Notes: generated from the letters alone by a model not told the origin. A stretch of DNA of 64,000 nt from Flexivirga aerilata (GCF_013002715.1 NZ_JABENB010000003.1:62001-126000), one strand, 5' to 3'; numbered from the stretch's first letter, positions 9,348 to 18,100 are shown. Program-made: numbers and translations.

Positions 9348-10234
9348 GTCAGGCGCCGGGGTGCGCAGCGCAACGACCGGTCCCGGGTGTACAGCCAGCC
9401 GATGCAGGCCACGCCGGCCAACGCGAGCACGAACGCGGCCAGTTGCGTGCCGGTCATACCCCACAGTGGCCGCTCGTCGACGGCGCGGGTGGCGTCGGTC
9501 ATGAGCCGTTGGGTGGCGTACCCGATGACGAACAGGGCGAACACGGCGCCTTCCGGGTGCGGGCGCCGCACCAACAGCCACCAGAGGAAGGCGGCGAGGA
9601 TCAGGGCACCGACAAGGTCATATGCCGGTGTCAGGTGGTAGCTGCACCCGGCGAAAAACCGTCCGACGTCGGCGCAGGATTCCCCAACGCCTGGGGGGCG
9701 CGCGGGGCTGGGGCCGAACCCGGGTGCCAGGTCGGCGCCGAACGGCACCCGGTATGCCAGCGCGAACGCCGAGGTGGTTGGTTTGCCCAGGTGATCGGTG
9801 AGCAGCAGGTCGCCAACGCGACCGATGCCGATGGCCAGCGCGATTGCCGGGGCGGCAAGATCCAGCACGAGACGTAGCGGCAGGTGGTTGTGGTGCAGCA
9901 CCAAGAGGGCCACCGTGATCGCGACGATCAGCCCGCCAAACAGGGCCAAGCCGCCGTTCCAGATCTGTAGCACGCTGCCGACGGAGTCGAACTGGCCGGG
10001 GTGAGACAGCACGAAGTCGGCCCGGGCTCCCACGATTCCCGCGGGTATCGCCCACAGGATCGCCCGCTCGAGAACAGCCCACGGCAGGTCGTTCCGGCGC
10101 GTCAGCCGCCGCAGGACCCAGTACCCGACGAAGATGCCCACCGCCGCGAGAAGTCCGTGCGGGGAGATCCCCAAAACTCCCGGCACGGGCCGGTAGCCGA
10201 TGCCCAGCGCCGGGTTGAGGGATGGCGCGCTCAT
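9344..10234 (-). CDS. lgt: prolipoprotein diacylglyceryl transferase (accessory Lgt)
   Basis: A 296-residue, seven-helix membrane enzyme that transfers diacylglycerol to the lipobox cysteine of prolipoproteins. Lgt features include VGARADFVLSHP, the QIWNGGLALFGGLI segment and GIGRVGDLL, corresponding to the GARxG/N region. The context suggests a second, island-borne Lgt rather than the housekeeping copy: it sits inside a redox operon immediately before the lipoprotein it could modify. Start ATG 10234. Sequence is divergent but family assignment is good. Confidence 0.85.
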   Translation of the reverse strand: MSAPSLNPALGIGYRPVPGVLGISPHGLLAAVGIFVGYWVLRRLTRRNDLPWAVLERAILWAIPAGIVGARADFVLSHPGQFDSVGSVLQIWNGGLALFGGLIVAITVALLVLHHNHLPLRLVLDLAAPAIALAIGIGRVGDLLLTDHLGKPTTSAFALAYRVPFGADLAPGFGPSPARPPGVGESCADVGRFFAGCSYHLTPAYDLVGALILAAFLWWLLVRRPHPEGAVFALFVIGYATQRLMTDATRAVDERPLWGMTGTQLAAFVLALAGVACIGWLYTRDRSLRCAPRRLT

Positions 10235-10238
10235 CGGT

Positions 10239-10478
10239 TCATGCCTTCGGCTCCGCCCGGCCGGCCAGGATGGCCCCTGCGAACGCAACGACGGCGGCGG
10301 TGGGGTAGCCGACGGTCAGGTCGGTCCAACCGGAGGGGTTGCCGCCCATGTGCATCACCGCATGCACCGCCGCGATGACCAGGCCGATGAGCATCAGCGC
10401 CTGGCCGATCCGCACGAGCCGTCGGTGCCGTCGCCAGCGGGCAGGCATGGACGGCGGGGCAGGTGGGGTGTCGGGCAT
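10239..10478 (-). CDS. small two-helix membrane protein of the ccs operon
   Basis: A 79-residue protein with a proline-rich basic N-terminus and two predicted membrane helices (about 24-43 and 54-74). A short MHMGG loop between them could bind a metal. It has no named family that I recognise. It lies 4 bp upstream of lgt on the same strand, so it is probably cotranscribed. Confidence 0.6.
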   Translation of the reverse strand: MPDTPPAPPSMPARWRRHRRLVRIGQALMLIGLVIAAVHAVMHMGGNPSGWTDLTVGYPTAAVVAFAGAILAGRAEPKA

Positions 10479-10609
10479 TCCGGGATCGCTCCAGTCTGGG
10501 TGTGTGTGTGCTGATATCACCGAGGGCACCGGGCGCGCGGAAGCCGGGGCGCGCTGTGGATCCACGTGTTTGCTCGGCTCGGGCTGCGGACCAGGTTGTT
10601 GGAGGGCGT

Positions 10610-10828
10610 CTATCGCTTGTCCAGCAGGACACCGTCTCCATGCGGTGGGTAACCGCCGAATTGGGATTGCTGTAACCGGCTGACCTCGGCGCGCAGCTGT
10701 TCGATCTCCTTGCCTGACACTGGGTCGGCACTGGGGCTCTGGGACCGCCCCGGGCGCATCATCAGCCACATCATCAGCCCCATCCCAACGGGACATGCCA
10801 GGACTGGTAGGGCGTACAACCAATTCAT
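10610..10828 (-). CDS. small membrane protein with coiled-coil tail, first gene of ccs operon
   Basis: A 72-residue protein with a hydrophobic N-terminal helix rich in Met (CPVGMGLMMWLMMRPG) and a heptad-like tail (GKEIEQLRAEVSRLQQSQ). The Met/Cys-rich helix suggests copper contact, which is inference. A ribosome-binding site GGAGAGG sits ahead of ATG 10828. A BlaI-like operator at 10878-10892 lies in its promoter, making it the likely first gene of the operon running to ccsB. Confidence 0.65.
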   Translation of the reverse strand: MNWLYALPVLACPVGMGLMMWLMMRPGRSQSPSADPVSGKEIEQLRAEVSRLQQSQFGGYPPHGDGVLLDKR

Positions 10829-10877
10829 CGCCTGAGCCTCTCCACGAGTCGTTTACGCAAACACCATACACGAATCA

Positions 10878-10892
10878 ACTAAGGAGATTAGT
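10878..10892. promoter_or_regulatory. BlaI-like operator ahead of the ccs operon
   Basis: ACTAAGGAGATTAGT is a perfect 5-5-5 inverted repeat. It shares the word pattern CTAAG-N5-TAG with both sites next to blaI (12353-12410). Located about 50 bp upstream of the first gene, it fits repressor binding over the promoter. On the minus strand TTGATT-N17-TAAACG lies just downstream and could be the promoter. Confidence 0.6.
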
Positions 10893-10934
10893 AGCAGTTT
10901 CGACGCAACGCCCCCAGTCAACGGCGCGACGCCC

Positions 10935-11924
10935 TCAGTCGGCCGAGCTGGGCACCGAGGCGGCAGCTGCGGGAGCGGCAGTTGGGCAGTAGTCCATCCG
11001 GGTCGCCGACGCTGCCGGACCTACCGCCACCGCTACCGGTAACAGCAGCATTCCGATGGCCGCCGATGCGACCAGAGCCGCGCCGACGCGGCCTAGCGGT
11101 CTGCGCGGGTTGATGAGGCGACGGACCCTCGCCCCGGCGGTCGAGCCGCCCGCAGCCAGTGCCGCCACTGGCGCGGATGCGCTGCTCAGTGTCAGCAGGG
11201 CGTCAGCGAGGGCGAGACGGTTCCCGTCCTGACCGATGGCCACGTCGTCGGCCAGCAGTTCAACCAGCCGCGCGCTCTCGGCACGGGCGGTCGCAAACAG
11301 TGGCACCCGGGGGAACGCCTTTGCGGTTGTCTGTGACCAAGCGAGAACCAAATCGTGCCGCTGCCGGGCGTGGGCTTGCTCATGGCGAAGCACCAGCGTG
11401 AGTTGTTCCTCGGTCAGGAGCTGCAACGCGCCCGAGGTGACGACGATCCGCCGATGGCGCCCGGGCAGGCAGTACACCGCTGGCCGGTCGGCGCTCAGCA
11501 CAACGGCACCCAGGCCGGGAACCGTCGTGCCGACCAGGTCCAGGGCGGTTCGATGACGGGACCTGCGGCGGCGCGCATCCGCCAGCACGACGGTGAGGCA
11601 CCAAGCTAGCCGTCCCAGGAAGGTCGTCATCAGGATCGCCCCCGTGGCGGCAGCTGCCGCTCCGCCGGGCGACGAGTACTGGGCGCTCAACGCCATCGCG
11701 CATGCGCGCAGTAATTCTGCGAGGCCTCCGCTGACACTGGCGGTGGGGATCAGCAGGGCGACGCCAGCGAGGGCGACCGCTGCCACGACGGACACTGTCA
11801 GGCATTGCCACGCAACAATTGCCAGTCGCGGCGCCCGGTCGCTCCAGCCGCCGGCCAAGAGCATCCAAGGGCCTACCAGCGCGACCATGGCGGCGTAACT
11901 CAACAGAACTACTGCCGTGGTCAC
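10935..11924 (-). CDS. M56-family membrane metallopeptidase (BlaR1/MecR1-like)
   Basis: A 329-residue integral membrane zinc peptidase. Several helices surround the gluzincin motif HEQAHARQRHD, where the family HExxH appears as H-E-Q-A-H. It lacks the large penicillin-binding sensor domain of BlaR1, so the signal is not a beta-lactam by that route. By family precedent it would inactivate the co-encoded BlaI-type repressor on sensing a signal. Its start overlaps the blaI stop (ATGA). Confidence 0.85.
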   Translation of the reverse strand: MTTAVVLLSYAAMVALVGPWMLLAGGWSDRAPRLAIVAWQCLTVSVVAAVALAGVALLIPTASVSGGLAELLRACAMALSAQYSSPGGAAAAATGAILMTTFLGRLAWCLTVVLADARRRRSRHRTALDLVGTTVPGLGAVVLSADRPAVYCLPGRHRRIVVTSGALQLLTEEQLTLVLRHEQAHARQRHDLVLAWSQTTAKAFPRVPLFATARAESARLVELLADDVAIGQDGNRLALADALLTLSSASAPVAALAAGGSTAGARVRRLINPRRPLGRVGAALVASAAIGMLLLPVAVAVGPAASATRMDYCPTAAPAAAASVPSSAD

Positions 11925-12310
11925 TGTGCGCCCTCGGAATCGGGATCTGAGCGGTCGGAGCGGGCGGCCTCGAGCAGCGTGCGAAGTTCAGCGGACTCGG
12001 CGGGGTCCATTTCTTCCACCAGCCGCACCAGTACGGCCGAGCGGTCCTTGGCCTCAGCGAGGGCCTCACCCATCAGCTGTGCGACATAGTCCTCCCTGCT
12101 GGCTGCGGCGGCGTACAGGTTGACCCGCCCGCGCTTGCGTCGGGTCAACCATCCCTTGCGAAAAAGGATGTCCATCACCGTCTGCACCGTCGTGTATGCC
12201 GGCACCGGGCTGCGCTGGAGTTCCTCCAGCACATCCCGGACTCGGACCGGGTCGCCAAGCGCCCACACCTGGTCCATGATCGCGGCCTCCAGGTCGCCAA
12301 AGCGCGGCAT
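11921..12310 (-). CDS. BlaI/MecI/CopY-family transcriptional repressor
   Basis: A 129-residue repressor. The N-terminal winged helix has the family signature GDLEAAIMDQVWALGDPVRVRD, followed by YTTVQTVMDILFRKGWLTRRK. A C-terminal dimerisation helix region follows. It is coupled to an M56 peptidase. Operators lie just upstream of its own start and ahead of the divergent propeller gene, with a third at the ccs operon. ATG 12310 was chosen because it has a good RBS (GAAGGAG); an upstream in-frame start would run into the operator. Confidence 0.88.
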   Translation of the reverse strand: MPRFGDLEAAIMDQVWALGDPVRVRDVLEELQRSPVPAYTTVQTVMDILFRKGWLTRRKRGRVNLYAAAASREDYVAQLMGEALAEAKDRSAVLVRLVEEMDPAESAELRTLLEAARSDRSDPDSEGAQ

Positions 12311-12352
12311 CTGCAGGACTCCTTCTCCAGTCGTAGACTTGCGTGCGCACAT

Positions 12353-12367
12353 CCTAAGCGGCTTAGG
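12353..12367. promoter_or_regulatory. BlaI-like operator (perfect 7-1-7 palindrome)
   Basis: CCTAAGCGGCTTAGG is a perfect inverted repeat 43 bp upstream of the repressor start, suited to autoregulation of the blaI-M56 operon. Confidence 0.65.
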
Positions 12368-12393
12368 GAAGAGTGCCGACCCGCCGAGAACTT

Positions 12394-12410
12394 CCTAAGC
12401 AAACTAGTAG
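12394..12410. promoter_or_regulatory. BlaI-like operator ahead of the propeller gene
   Basis: CCTAAGCAAACTAGTAG matches the site at 10878-10892 in the pattern CTAAG-N5-TAGTAG. It ends 3 bp before the GTG start of the plus-strand propeller gene, so bound repressor would block its promoter or leaderless start. Confidence 0.6.
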
Positions 12411-12413
12411 AGT

Positions 12414-13346
12414 GTGCGCGTGCCTCATCTCAAGCGAACTATCCCGACGACCTACGCGGCCACGACCGGCGGCCGGACCCGCAGCTGGATGTGGCTGGCG
12501 ATCGGTGTAGTACTCGTGATTGTCACCGGCGTGGCAGCCCTGACTTTCGCAGCGCCGAGGTCTCGGTCGGCGACTGACAGCCAGGCGGGCGCACAGATCG
12601 GCGGAGACCTGCACACGGTCTTCTTCAACGCCGGCACGCTGTACGTGGGAGGTCATGACGCCGTGGTCACCTCCACCGACAGTGGCCAGCACCTGCGACC
12701 GATTACGTCGCTGACCGGCGCTGATGCGATGGGCTGGGCCGCCTCAGGGAGCAGCCTGCTCGTCGGGGGCCACCCGGGTCTGTTCCGCTCGGTGGATCAA
12801 GGAACCACGTTCACCAAGGTCACGGCGCCAGTCTCCGACGTGCACGCCCTCGGCGGCGCCGGAACAATGCTCTACCTGGGGTCCCCACAAGCCGGCCTGC
12901 TCGCCTCCGAAGACGGCGGCCGCACCTGGGATCTGCGCACGGCACGCCAAGGGCAGGACTTCATGGGCACCATCCTGGTCGACCCGAAGAACCCCTCCCG
13001 CGCCCTCGCCCCCGACATGGCAACCGGGCTGATGCGCACCGTCGACGGCGGCCGCACCTGGTATCCCGCTGGCGGCCCTGTCGGCGCGCTGGCGGCCGCC
13101 TGGAACCCCGCTGACACCCGCCAACTCGTCGTCGTCGGCATGACAGGTGCCGCTGCCAGCCGCAACGGCGGCGCCACCTGGCAACCGCTCAGCGTTCCAG
13201 CGGGAACCTCCGCCGTCACCTTCGGCCCCGGCGGCACGGTGCTTGCTGGAGTCCTGCGGGACCAGCGCGCGGTGATCTACGCCAGCAAGGATCAGGGGAA
13301 GTCGTGGTCGGGAACGGCCAAGTCGGCGTCCCACACTGGTGGCTGA
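12414..13346 (+). CDS. membrane-anchored BNR/sialidase-like beta-propeller protein
   Basis: A 310-residue protein. One membrane segment (about 23-48) is followed by an extracytoplasmic propeller with repeated BNR/Asp-box-like words (STDSGQHL, SVDQGTTF, SEDGGRTW, TVDGGRTW, SRNGGATW, SKDQGKSW). This architecture is annotated as F510_1955-type glycosylhydrolase, but no catalytic residues can be assigned and a binding or chaperone role is as likely. It may be BlaI-regulated and cotranscribed with the DUF3105 gene. The start may be GTG 12414 or GTG 12420. Confidence 0.8.
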   Translation: MRVPHLKRTIPTTYAATTGGRTRSWMWLAIGVVLVIVTGVAALTFAAPRSRSATDSQAGAQIGGDLHTVFFNAGTLYVGGHDAVVTSTDSGQHLRPITSLTGADAMGWAASGSSLLVGGHPGLFRSVDQGTTFTKVTAPVSDVHALGGAGTMLYLGSPQAGLLASEDGGRTWDLRTARQGQDFMGTILVDPKNPSRALAPDMATGLMRTVDGGRTWYPAGGPVGALAAAWNPADTRQLVVVGMTGAAASRNGGATWQPLSVPAGTSAVTFGPGGTVLAGVLRDQRAVIYASKDQGKSWSGTAKSASHTGG

Positions 13347-13440
13347 CTGCGAACCAAGCGCCACGAACCCGCAGTTGTGATCGGCTCCGCACCCAACTGC
13401 CGCCCACCGCACCAACCGACCACACGAGAGACCCGACGCG

Positions 13441-14067
13441 ATGACACCACGGAAATCAAAACCGGACCTGAGTGCCCGACAGGTTCGCCTGGACCAGCTG
13501 CGGCGGCAACAGAGCAGCCAGTCCCGCCGACGCACAATGATGTGGGTAGGAGCGGTCGTCGCCGCGCTCGTCGTCGTGGGCGGCGGGGCTTCGTGGGCCG
13601 TGCTCGCCAACAGGCCCGCGCAGGTATCACTGGGGGCAGTCAAGACCTACCCGGTGTCCCGACCCGGCCATGTCACCACCACAGTGCGGTACCCGCAGAC
13701 GCCCCCGGTCGGAGGCGACCACGACCCCACTTGGTTGAACTGCGGCATCTACTCTGCGCCGGTGCGAAACGAGAACGCCGTCCACGATCTTGAGCACGGA
13801 GCCGTTTGGATCACTTATCAACCGTCGCTGCCCGCCGCCCAGGTCAAGGCGTTGCGGGAACTGGTCGGTGGGCAGACGTACCTGACACTTTCGCCGTACC
13901 CAGGCCTACCCGCACCAGTGGTCGCGTCTGCGTGGGGTGTTCAGCTGCGGCTGCCGAACGCGACCGATAAGCGGCTGCAGGCGTTCGTGTCCAAATACAA
14001 GCAGGGCCCTCAGACCCCCGAGCCTGGCGCTCCCTGCACCGGCGGCACCGGGTCGCCGGTGAAGTGA
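13441..14067 (+). CDS. DUF3105 membrane-anchored protein
   Basis: A 208-residue protein with a basic N-terminus, one membrane helix (about 31-55) and an extracytoplasmic DUF3105 domain. The family features are YPQTPPVGGDHDPTW, NCGIYSAPV and the ENAVHDLEHGAVWITY core, whose histidines and cysteine suggest metal or haem handling. Function is not established. It lies 94 bp downstream of the propeller gene on the same strand; the two commonly occur together in actinobacterial metal islands. Confidence 0.85.
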   Translation: MTPRKSKPDLSARQVRLDQLRRQQSSQSRRRTMMWVGAVVAALVVVGGGASWAVLANRPAQVSLGAVKTYPVSRPGHVTTTVRYPQTPPVGGDHDPTWLNCGIYSAPVRNENAVHDLEHGAVWITYQPSLPAAQVKALRELVGGQTYLTLSPYPGLPAPVVASAWGVQLRLPNATDKRLQAFVSKYKQGPQTPEPGAPCTGGTGSPVK

Positions 14068-14162
14068 CCCCTCGGACCGGTTGGGCACGAGGACGGCTCG
14101 CGCATTGACTTGCGGCCCGTCGCGCTGGCCTGGCAGTGTCCCTCAGTCGAGCACTGGCCTCG

Positions 14163-14857
14163 TCACAGCGTCGCGCGCAGACGGGACATCTGAGCAATCT
14201 CGGCCCGTTGCGACGTCTCGATCGCGGCAGCGAGAGAGTCTACGGCGGCGTTATGGGTAAGGGGCTGAATGGCCTCGGTCATCGTGACTCCGCCACGGTG
14301 GTGGGCGATCATGAGTGTCAGGAAGCGTCGGTCCGCGGGCGCGCCGACGAAAGACCGCAACTGGCTGACTGCGACTCCGACGCCATCCCCGGCATCCTTG
14401 CACCCAGATGTGTCGTTGTCTGACGGACGTGAGTCGTCGGCATCCAGGACATCGGTGGCTGTGTTGCCGCCTGAGGTAACCGCCATAGCTCGAGCCATCC
14501 GAACATTTGGCCGGCCTGTTGTTGCTGGGTGCTGATGATGTCGTAGGCGATCGTCCTGATCGTTGGATTCTTGCTCTTGTCCCGGATGATGAAGGCCATC
14601 TGGGCGGCCTGGGAGTGATGGACCTGCATGTCGCGGGCAAAGCCTGCCTCGGCGCTGTTGTCGTCGGGCACGGCGTGGCCGAGGCGATAACCTATGACGC
14701 CTGCCAACAGAGCTGACAGAACAGCTGCCGTGACGCATCCCAGAAGCAGCGCCCGCCAACGAACCGAGGTCGTGCCTGACTGCGTCTCCGCGCCCGTTCG
14801 CGCGGGCACCGGGTGCAGCGGTGTGCCTATCGAGCTGCCGGGGTCGTCAATGATCAT
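14163..14857 (-). pseudogene. DUF305 protein interrupted by a frameshift
   Basis: The N-terminal part (from ATG 14857) has a membrane helix, then AEAGFARDMQVHHSQAAQMA and GARMPGMASESQ. The C-terminal part (FVGAPADRRFLTLMIAHHRG, then QRAEIAQMSRL) is in another frame. The switch lies between about 14361 and 14372 and fits loss of one base. Together they reconstitute a full DUF305 protein with its paired histidines. DUF305 proteins are small exported metal-associated proteins. It is 25 bp downstream of the CDF gene. A sequencing error cannot be excluded. Confidence 0.8.
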
Positions 14858-14882
14858 GCTTTCCGTTCGTGCTGTTGTTTGA

Positions 14883-15905
14883 TCAGTGGAGGCCGTGCTC
14901 GTGCGTGGCATGGGTGGCCGGTTCGAGCTGGAAGGTGGAGTGCTCAAGGTCGAAGTGGCCACCGAGGCAGGCTTGGACCTGGTCCAGTAGTTGCGGGGTG
15001 TGTCCGTCGGTGAAGCAGGAGTCCTCGGCAAGCAGGTGCGCGGACAGGGCGGGCAGGTCGGTGGTGACGGTCCACACGTGCAGGTCGTGCACGTCGACGA
15101 CGTGTTCGACTCCGAGCAGGTGGGTGCGGATGTCGTCCAGGTCGATCCCTTCCGGGGCGGCTTCCAGCAGCACCCTCCCCGAGTCGCGCAGCAGCCCCCA
15201 GGCGGCGTGCAACATCAGCGCGACTACGATCAGCGACGCGACGGCGTCGGCGCGGGTCCATCCGGTGACCAGGATGACGATCCCGGCGATCACGGTGCCG
15301 ATGAACCCGTACAGGTCGGTCAGGATGTGCTGGTAGGCGCCCTCGACGTTCAGGCTGGTCCGGTTCGCCCGGGCCAGTAACCACGCGGCGCCGATGTTGA
15401 CCGCGACACCGACCAGGGCGACGACCAGGACCGGTCCACCCTGCACAGTGGGCGGGTTGATCAGGCGGCGGATCGCCTCGATGCCGACCACACCGGAGAC
15501 CACCAGCAAGGTGATCCCGTTGCCGGCCGCGGACAGGATCTCGGCGCGTTTCCACCCGAACGTCCACGCCCCGCGTGCGGGGCGGGCGGCCAGTCGCATC
15601 GCCCACAGCGCGGCGGCGATGGCACCGACGTCGGACAGCATGTGCCCGGCATCGGACAACAGCGCCAGCGACCCGGACGCGAATGCGACGATGACCTCGC
15701 CGACCATGAACAGGGCCAGCAGGATGAGCGCGCCACGCAGGTACCGACGGTCAGCGTTCGCGGCGACCCCGTGTGCGTGACCGTCACCGTGCCCCCCGTC
15801 GTGGCCGTGTCCGGGCGGTCCGGTGACCGCTGATGCGGCGTGCCCAGCCGTGTCGTCGGACGGGACGCCGGCGCACCTTCCTTTGTCCGCAGGTGGTGTA
15901 CTCAC
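14883..15905 (-). CDS. CDF zinc/cadmium/cobalt efflux transporter (CzcD/ZitB-like)
   Basis: A 340-residue cation diffusion facilitator that exchanges cytoplasmic divalent metal for protons. It has a His-rich N-terminus (HGHDGGHGDGHAHG), six helices, and transport-site motifs in TM2 (SDAGHMLSDVG) and TM5 (YQHILTDLYGF). A cytoplasmic C-terminal domain has further His residues (DVHDLHVWT). The His/Asp pattern is that of Zn/Cd-type CDFs. The start is GTG 15905, overlapping the upstream gene by GTGA. Confidence 0.92.
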   Translation of the reverse strand: MSTPPADKGRCAGVPSDDTAGHAASAVTGPPGHGHDGGHGDGHAHGVAANADRRYLRGALILLALFMVGEVIVAFASGSLALLSDAGHMLSDVGAIAAALWAMRLAARPARGAWTFGWKRAEILSAAGNGITLLVVSGVVGIEAIRRLINPPTVQGGPVLVVALVGVAVNIGAAWLLARANRTSLNVEGAYQHILTDLYGFIGTVIAGIVILVTGWTRADAVASLIVVALMLHAAWGLLRDSGRVLLEAAPEGIDLDDIRTHLLGVEHVVDVHDLHVWTVTTDLPALSAHLLAEDSCFTDGHTPQLLDQVQACLGGHFDLEHSTFQLEPATHATHEHGLH

Positions 15906-16651
15906 GCGGTCCGTCTCCCGACAGACACGTCCGTGACAGCAATCTTGGGCTGGCAGCACGAATCGGCGCACCCGGGCGCGCACTCGCACGCGGTAGCGTC
16001 GGCGTTGTCAGTCTGCTCGGTTGGCGCCACACAACCGCAGGACTCGCCGCGCCAGGCCTGCACGCCCTCGCGGACGGCGGCGGCGGCGATGATCAACCCC
16101 ACGACAGGGTCGGCCCACCACCAGCCCAGCCCGGCGTTCAGCAGCAGCCCCGCCAGCAGCACCGTCGACAGGTAGGTGCACAGCAAGGTTTGCTTGGAAT
16201 CCGCGACTACCGACCCTGAGCCCAGTGCCCGCCCGGTCCTTCGCTGCGCCCAGGACAGGAACGGCATCACGATCAGGGAGAGGGCAGCCAGGACCACACC
16301 GACCGTGGAGGTGTGCGGGGCACCGGATCCGGCGAGTGTGCGGACTGCGTCGACGGTGACGTAGGCCGCCAGGGCGAAGAACGCGAAGGCCATCAGTCGC
16401 AGCGCTTGCGCTTCCCGGGACTCGGGGAGGTGGTGGCGGAACTGCCACAAGATGATCAGCCCTGAGGACACCTCGACCACCGAGTCCAGTCCGAACCCGA
16501 CCAGGGCCGACGATCCGGCGACCCGGCCTGCGGACACAGCCACCACCGCTTCGACCAGGTTGTATCCGACGGTGGCCGCCGCCAGCTGTTGAGCCCGCCG
16601 ACCGAGCCGCGCCCGGTCTGACTCGGGAGCCACCGCGGCTGACACCGTCAC
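15902..16651 (-). CDS. CDF-like cation transporter with Cys-rich C-terminus
   Basis: A 249-residue member of the cation efflux superfamily lacking the usual cytoplasmic domain. It ends in a Cys-rich tail (GESCGCVAP, ACECAPGC, DSCCQPK). Helix 2 carries LVGFGLDSVVEVSSG and helix 5 VVADSKQTLLC, in place of classical His/Asp pairs. The tail should bind soft metals such as Cd, Pb or As. The start is GTG 16651, overlapping the ArsR gene. It is part of an ArsR-CDF-CDF-DUF305 operon. Confidence 0.85.
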   Translation of the reverse strand: MTVSAAVAPESDRARLGRRAQQLAAATVGYNLVEAVVAVSAGRVAGSSALVGFGLDSVVEVSSGLIILWQFRHHLPESREAQALRLMAFAFFALAAYVTVDAVRTLAGSGAPHTSTVGVVLAALSLIVMPFLSWAQRRTGRALGSGSVVADSKQTLLCTYLSTVLLAGLLLNAGLGWWWADPVVGLIIAAAAVREGVQAWRGESCGCVAPTEQTDNADATACECAPGCADSCCQPKIAVTDVSVGRRTA

Positions 16652-17031
16652 CGCGGCTCCGCTGCGGCCGCGCCGAAGGTCGGGCACAGCGTCACCGCGT
16701 CCCGGGTCACTCCCAGCAGCACCTCGGCCTGTCGGAGCAGGTCCAGTAACTCAGGATGTTTCAAGGAGAACATCGAGGCTCGGCCCACGGGCCGGGACGC
16801 GACGAGATCACAGTCCTTCAGGCAGGCAAGGTGCGCCGAGACCGTCGACTGCGCCAACCCCAGGTGCGCGGTCATATCCACCACTCGGTGCTCTCCAAGT
16901 GCCAAGTGCTGCACGATCGCCAATCGAGTCGGGTCACCCAAGCTTTTGAACATGCACGCCGCGGCTGTCAATGCCTCGACCTCGTCACCAGCTGCGGGGG
17001 TGGCCGCGGATGCCTTCGTAATCATCGCCAT
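16648..17031 (-). CDS. ArsR/SmtB-family metal sensor, CmtR-like cysteine motif
   Basis: A 127-residue winged-helix repressor (FKSLGDPTRLAIVQHL, then LAQSTVSAHLACLKDCDLV). The recognition-helix cysteines in HLACLKDC resemble the CxxxC Cd/Pb site of Mycobacterium CmtR, and a third cysteine lies at VTLCPTF. It likely represses the downstream transporters and is released by Cd(II) or Pb(II); the metal is inferred from motif similarity. It overlaps the next gene by 4 bp. Confidence 0.87.
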   Translation of the reverse strand: MAMITKASAATPAAGDEVEALTAAACMFKSLGDPTRLAIVQHLALGEHRVVDMTAHLGLAQSTVSAHLACLKDCDLVASRPVGRASMFSLKHPELLDLLRQAEVLLGVTRDAVTLCPTFGAAAAEPR

Positions 17032-17062
17032 TGCCCGATGATAGCGCCTGTTGCGGTTTGGT

Positions 17063-18100
17063 TCAGTTCACCGTTGCGTGTGCTCGCAGCGGGCTGGCGT
17101 GGATCAGCGCGGTGGTGAGCCGGGGGATCTGGGTGGTGAGCCGTCGTTCGGTGCGGTGCGCGGTGTCGTGTGCGGTTTCGACGAAGATGTCGTCGGCGAT
17201 GGTGACGTCAGCTTCGGCGTGCAGGGTGTGACCGATCCACCGCAACCGGATTGCCCGGACGCCGAGAACGCCCGGGGTGTCGAGGATGACGGTGCGGGCT
17301 TGGGCGACCAGGTCGGGGTCGACGGCGTCCATCAGGCGGGCGCCGACCTGCTTGACGGCCGACCGCAGGACGCCGAGGATCGCGATCGCGATGAGCAGTC
17401 CGATGACCGGGTCGGCCCAGGGCAGCCCGGCCGCGACGCCGACCGCGCCGACGACGACTGCCAGGGAGGTGAACCCGTCGGTGCGAGCGTGCAGCCCGTC
17501 GGCGACCAGGGCCGCGGATCCGATCTGGCGGCCGACGCGGATGCGGTACCGGGCGACCAATTCATTGCCTGCGAAGCCGATGACACCGGCGGCCGCGACG
17601 GCCCACAGGTGGGACACGTCGTGCGGATTCAGCAGCCGGCTGATGGCTTCCCAGCCGGCCAGCACACTAGACAGGGTGATCATCGCGACGACGAACAGCC
17701 CGGCGAGGTCTTCGGCGCGCCCGTACCCGTAGGTGTAGCGGTCGTTCGCGGGGCGTTTGGCCAACCAGAACGCGATCAGCAGCGGGATCGCGGTCGCGGC
17801 GTCGGCCACGTTGTGCAGGGTGTCGCCGAGCAAGGCGATGGATCCGGTGAAGACCACCACGACGGCTTGCAGGATGGCGGTGGCCGCCAACGCGACCAGG
17901 CTGATCCACAATGCCCGTCGGCCGCGGGCGTCGGCTTCCAGGGCCTCGTCGACCTGGTCGGCGGTGTCGTGTGAGTGCCCGCCGGTCAGGTCGGAGACAG
18001 TATGCCGGAAGCGAGCCCACCGGCCACCCGAGTGGCTGTGGTCGTGCCCATCATCGTGGGCATGGTCATGGTGGCGTTCGTGGTCGTGGGGGTGGGTCAT
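17063..18100 (-). CDS. CDF family metal transporter with His-rich N-terminus
   Basis: A 345-residue cation diffusion facilitator. Its N-terminus is dense in His/Asp (MTHPHDHERHHDHAHDD), six helices follow, and TM2 carries LLGDTLHNVADA while TM5 carries LVADGLHARTDG, giving HxxxD transport sites. A C-terminal domain follows. It is fully coupled to its own ArsR sensor (ATGA overlap at 18097-18100) and only 31 bp separate its stop from the next ArsR gene, so the whole chain down to DUF305 may be one transcript. Confidence 0.92.
   Translation of the reverse strand: MTHPHDHERHHDHAHDDGHDHSHSGGRWARFRHTVSDLTGGHSHDTADQVDEALEADARGRRALWISLVALAATAILQAVVVVFTGSIALLGDTLHNVADAATAIPLLIAFWLAKRPANDRYTYGYGRAEDLAGLFVVAMITLSSVLAGWEAISRLLNPHDVSHLWAVAAAGVIGFAGNELVARYRIRVGRQIGSAALVADGLHARTDGFTSLAVVVGAVGVAAGLPWADPVIGLLIAIAILGVLRSAVKQVGARLMDAVDPDLVAQARTVILDTPGVLGVRAIRLRWIGHTLHAEADVTIADDIFVETAHDTAHRTERRLTTQIPRLTTALIHASPLRAHATVN

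Noticed and set aside
17051..17974. Long plus-strand frame opposite the CDF gene (similar cases at 6388-7545 and 49600-50691)
   Set aside because: Composition-driven Asp/Gly-rich shadow of a clear transporter or membrane gene.
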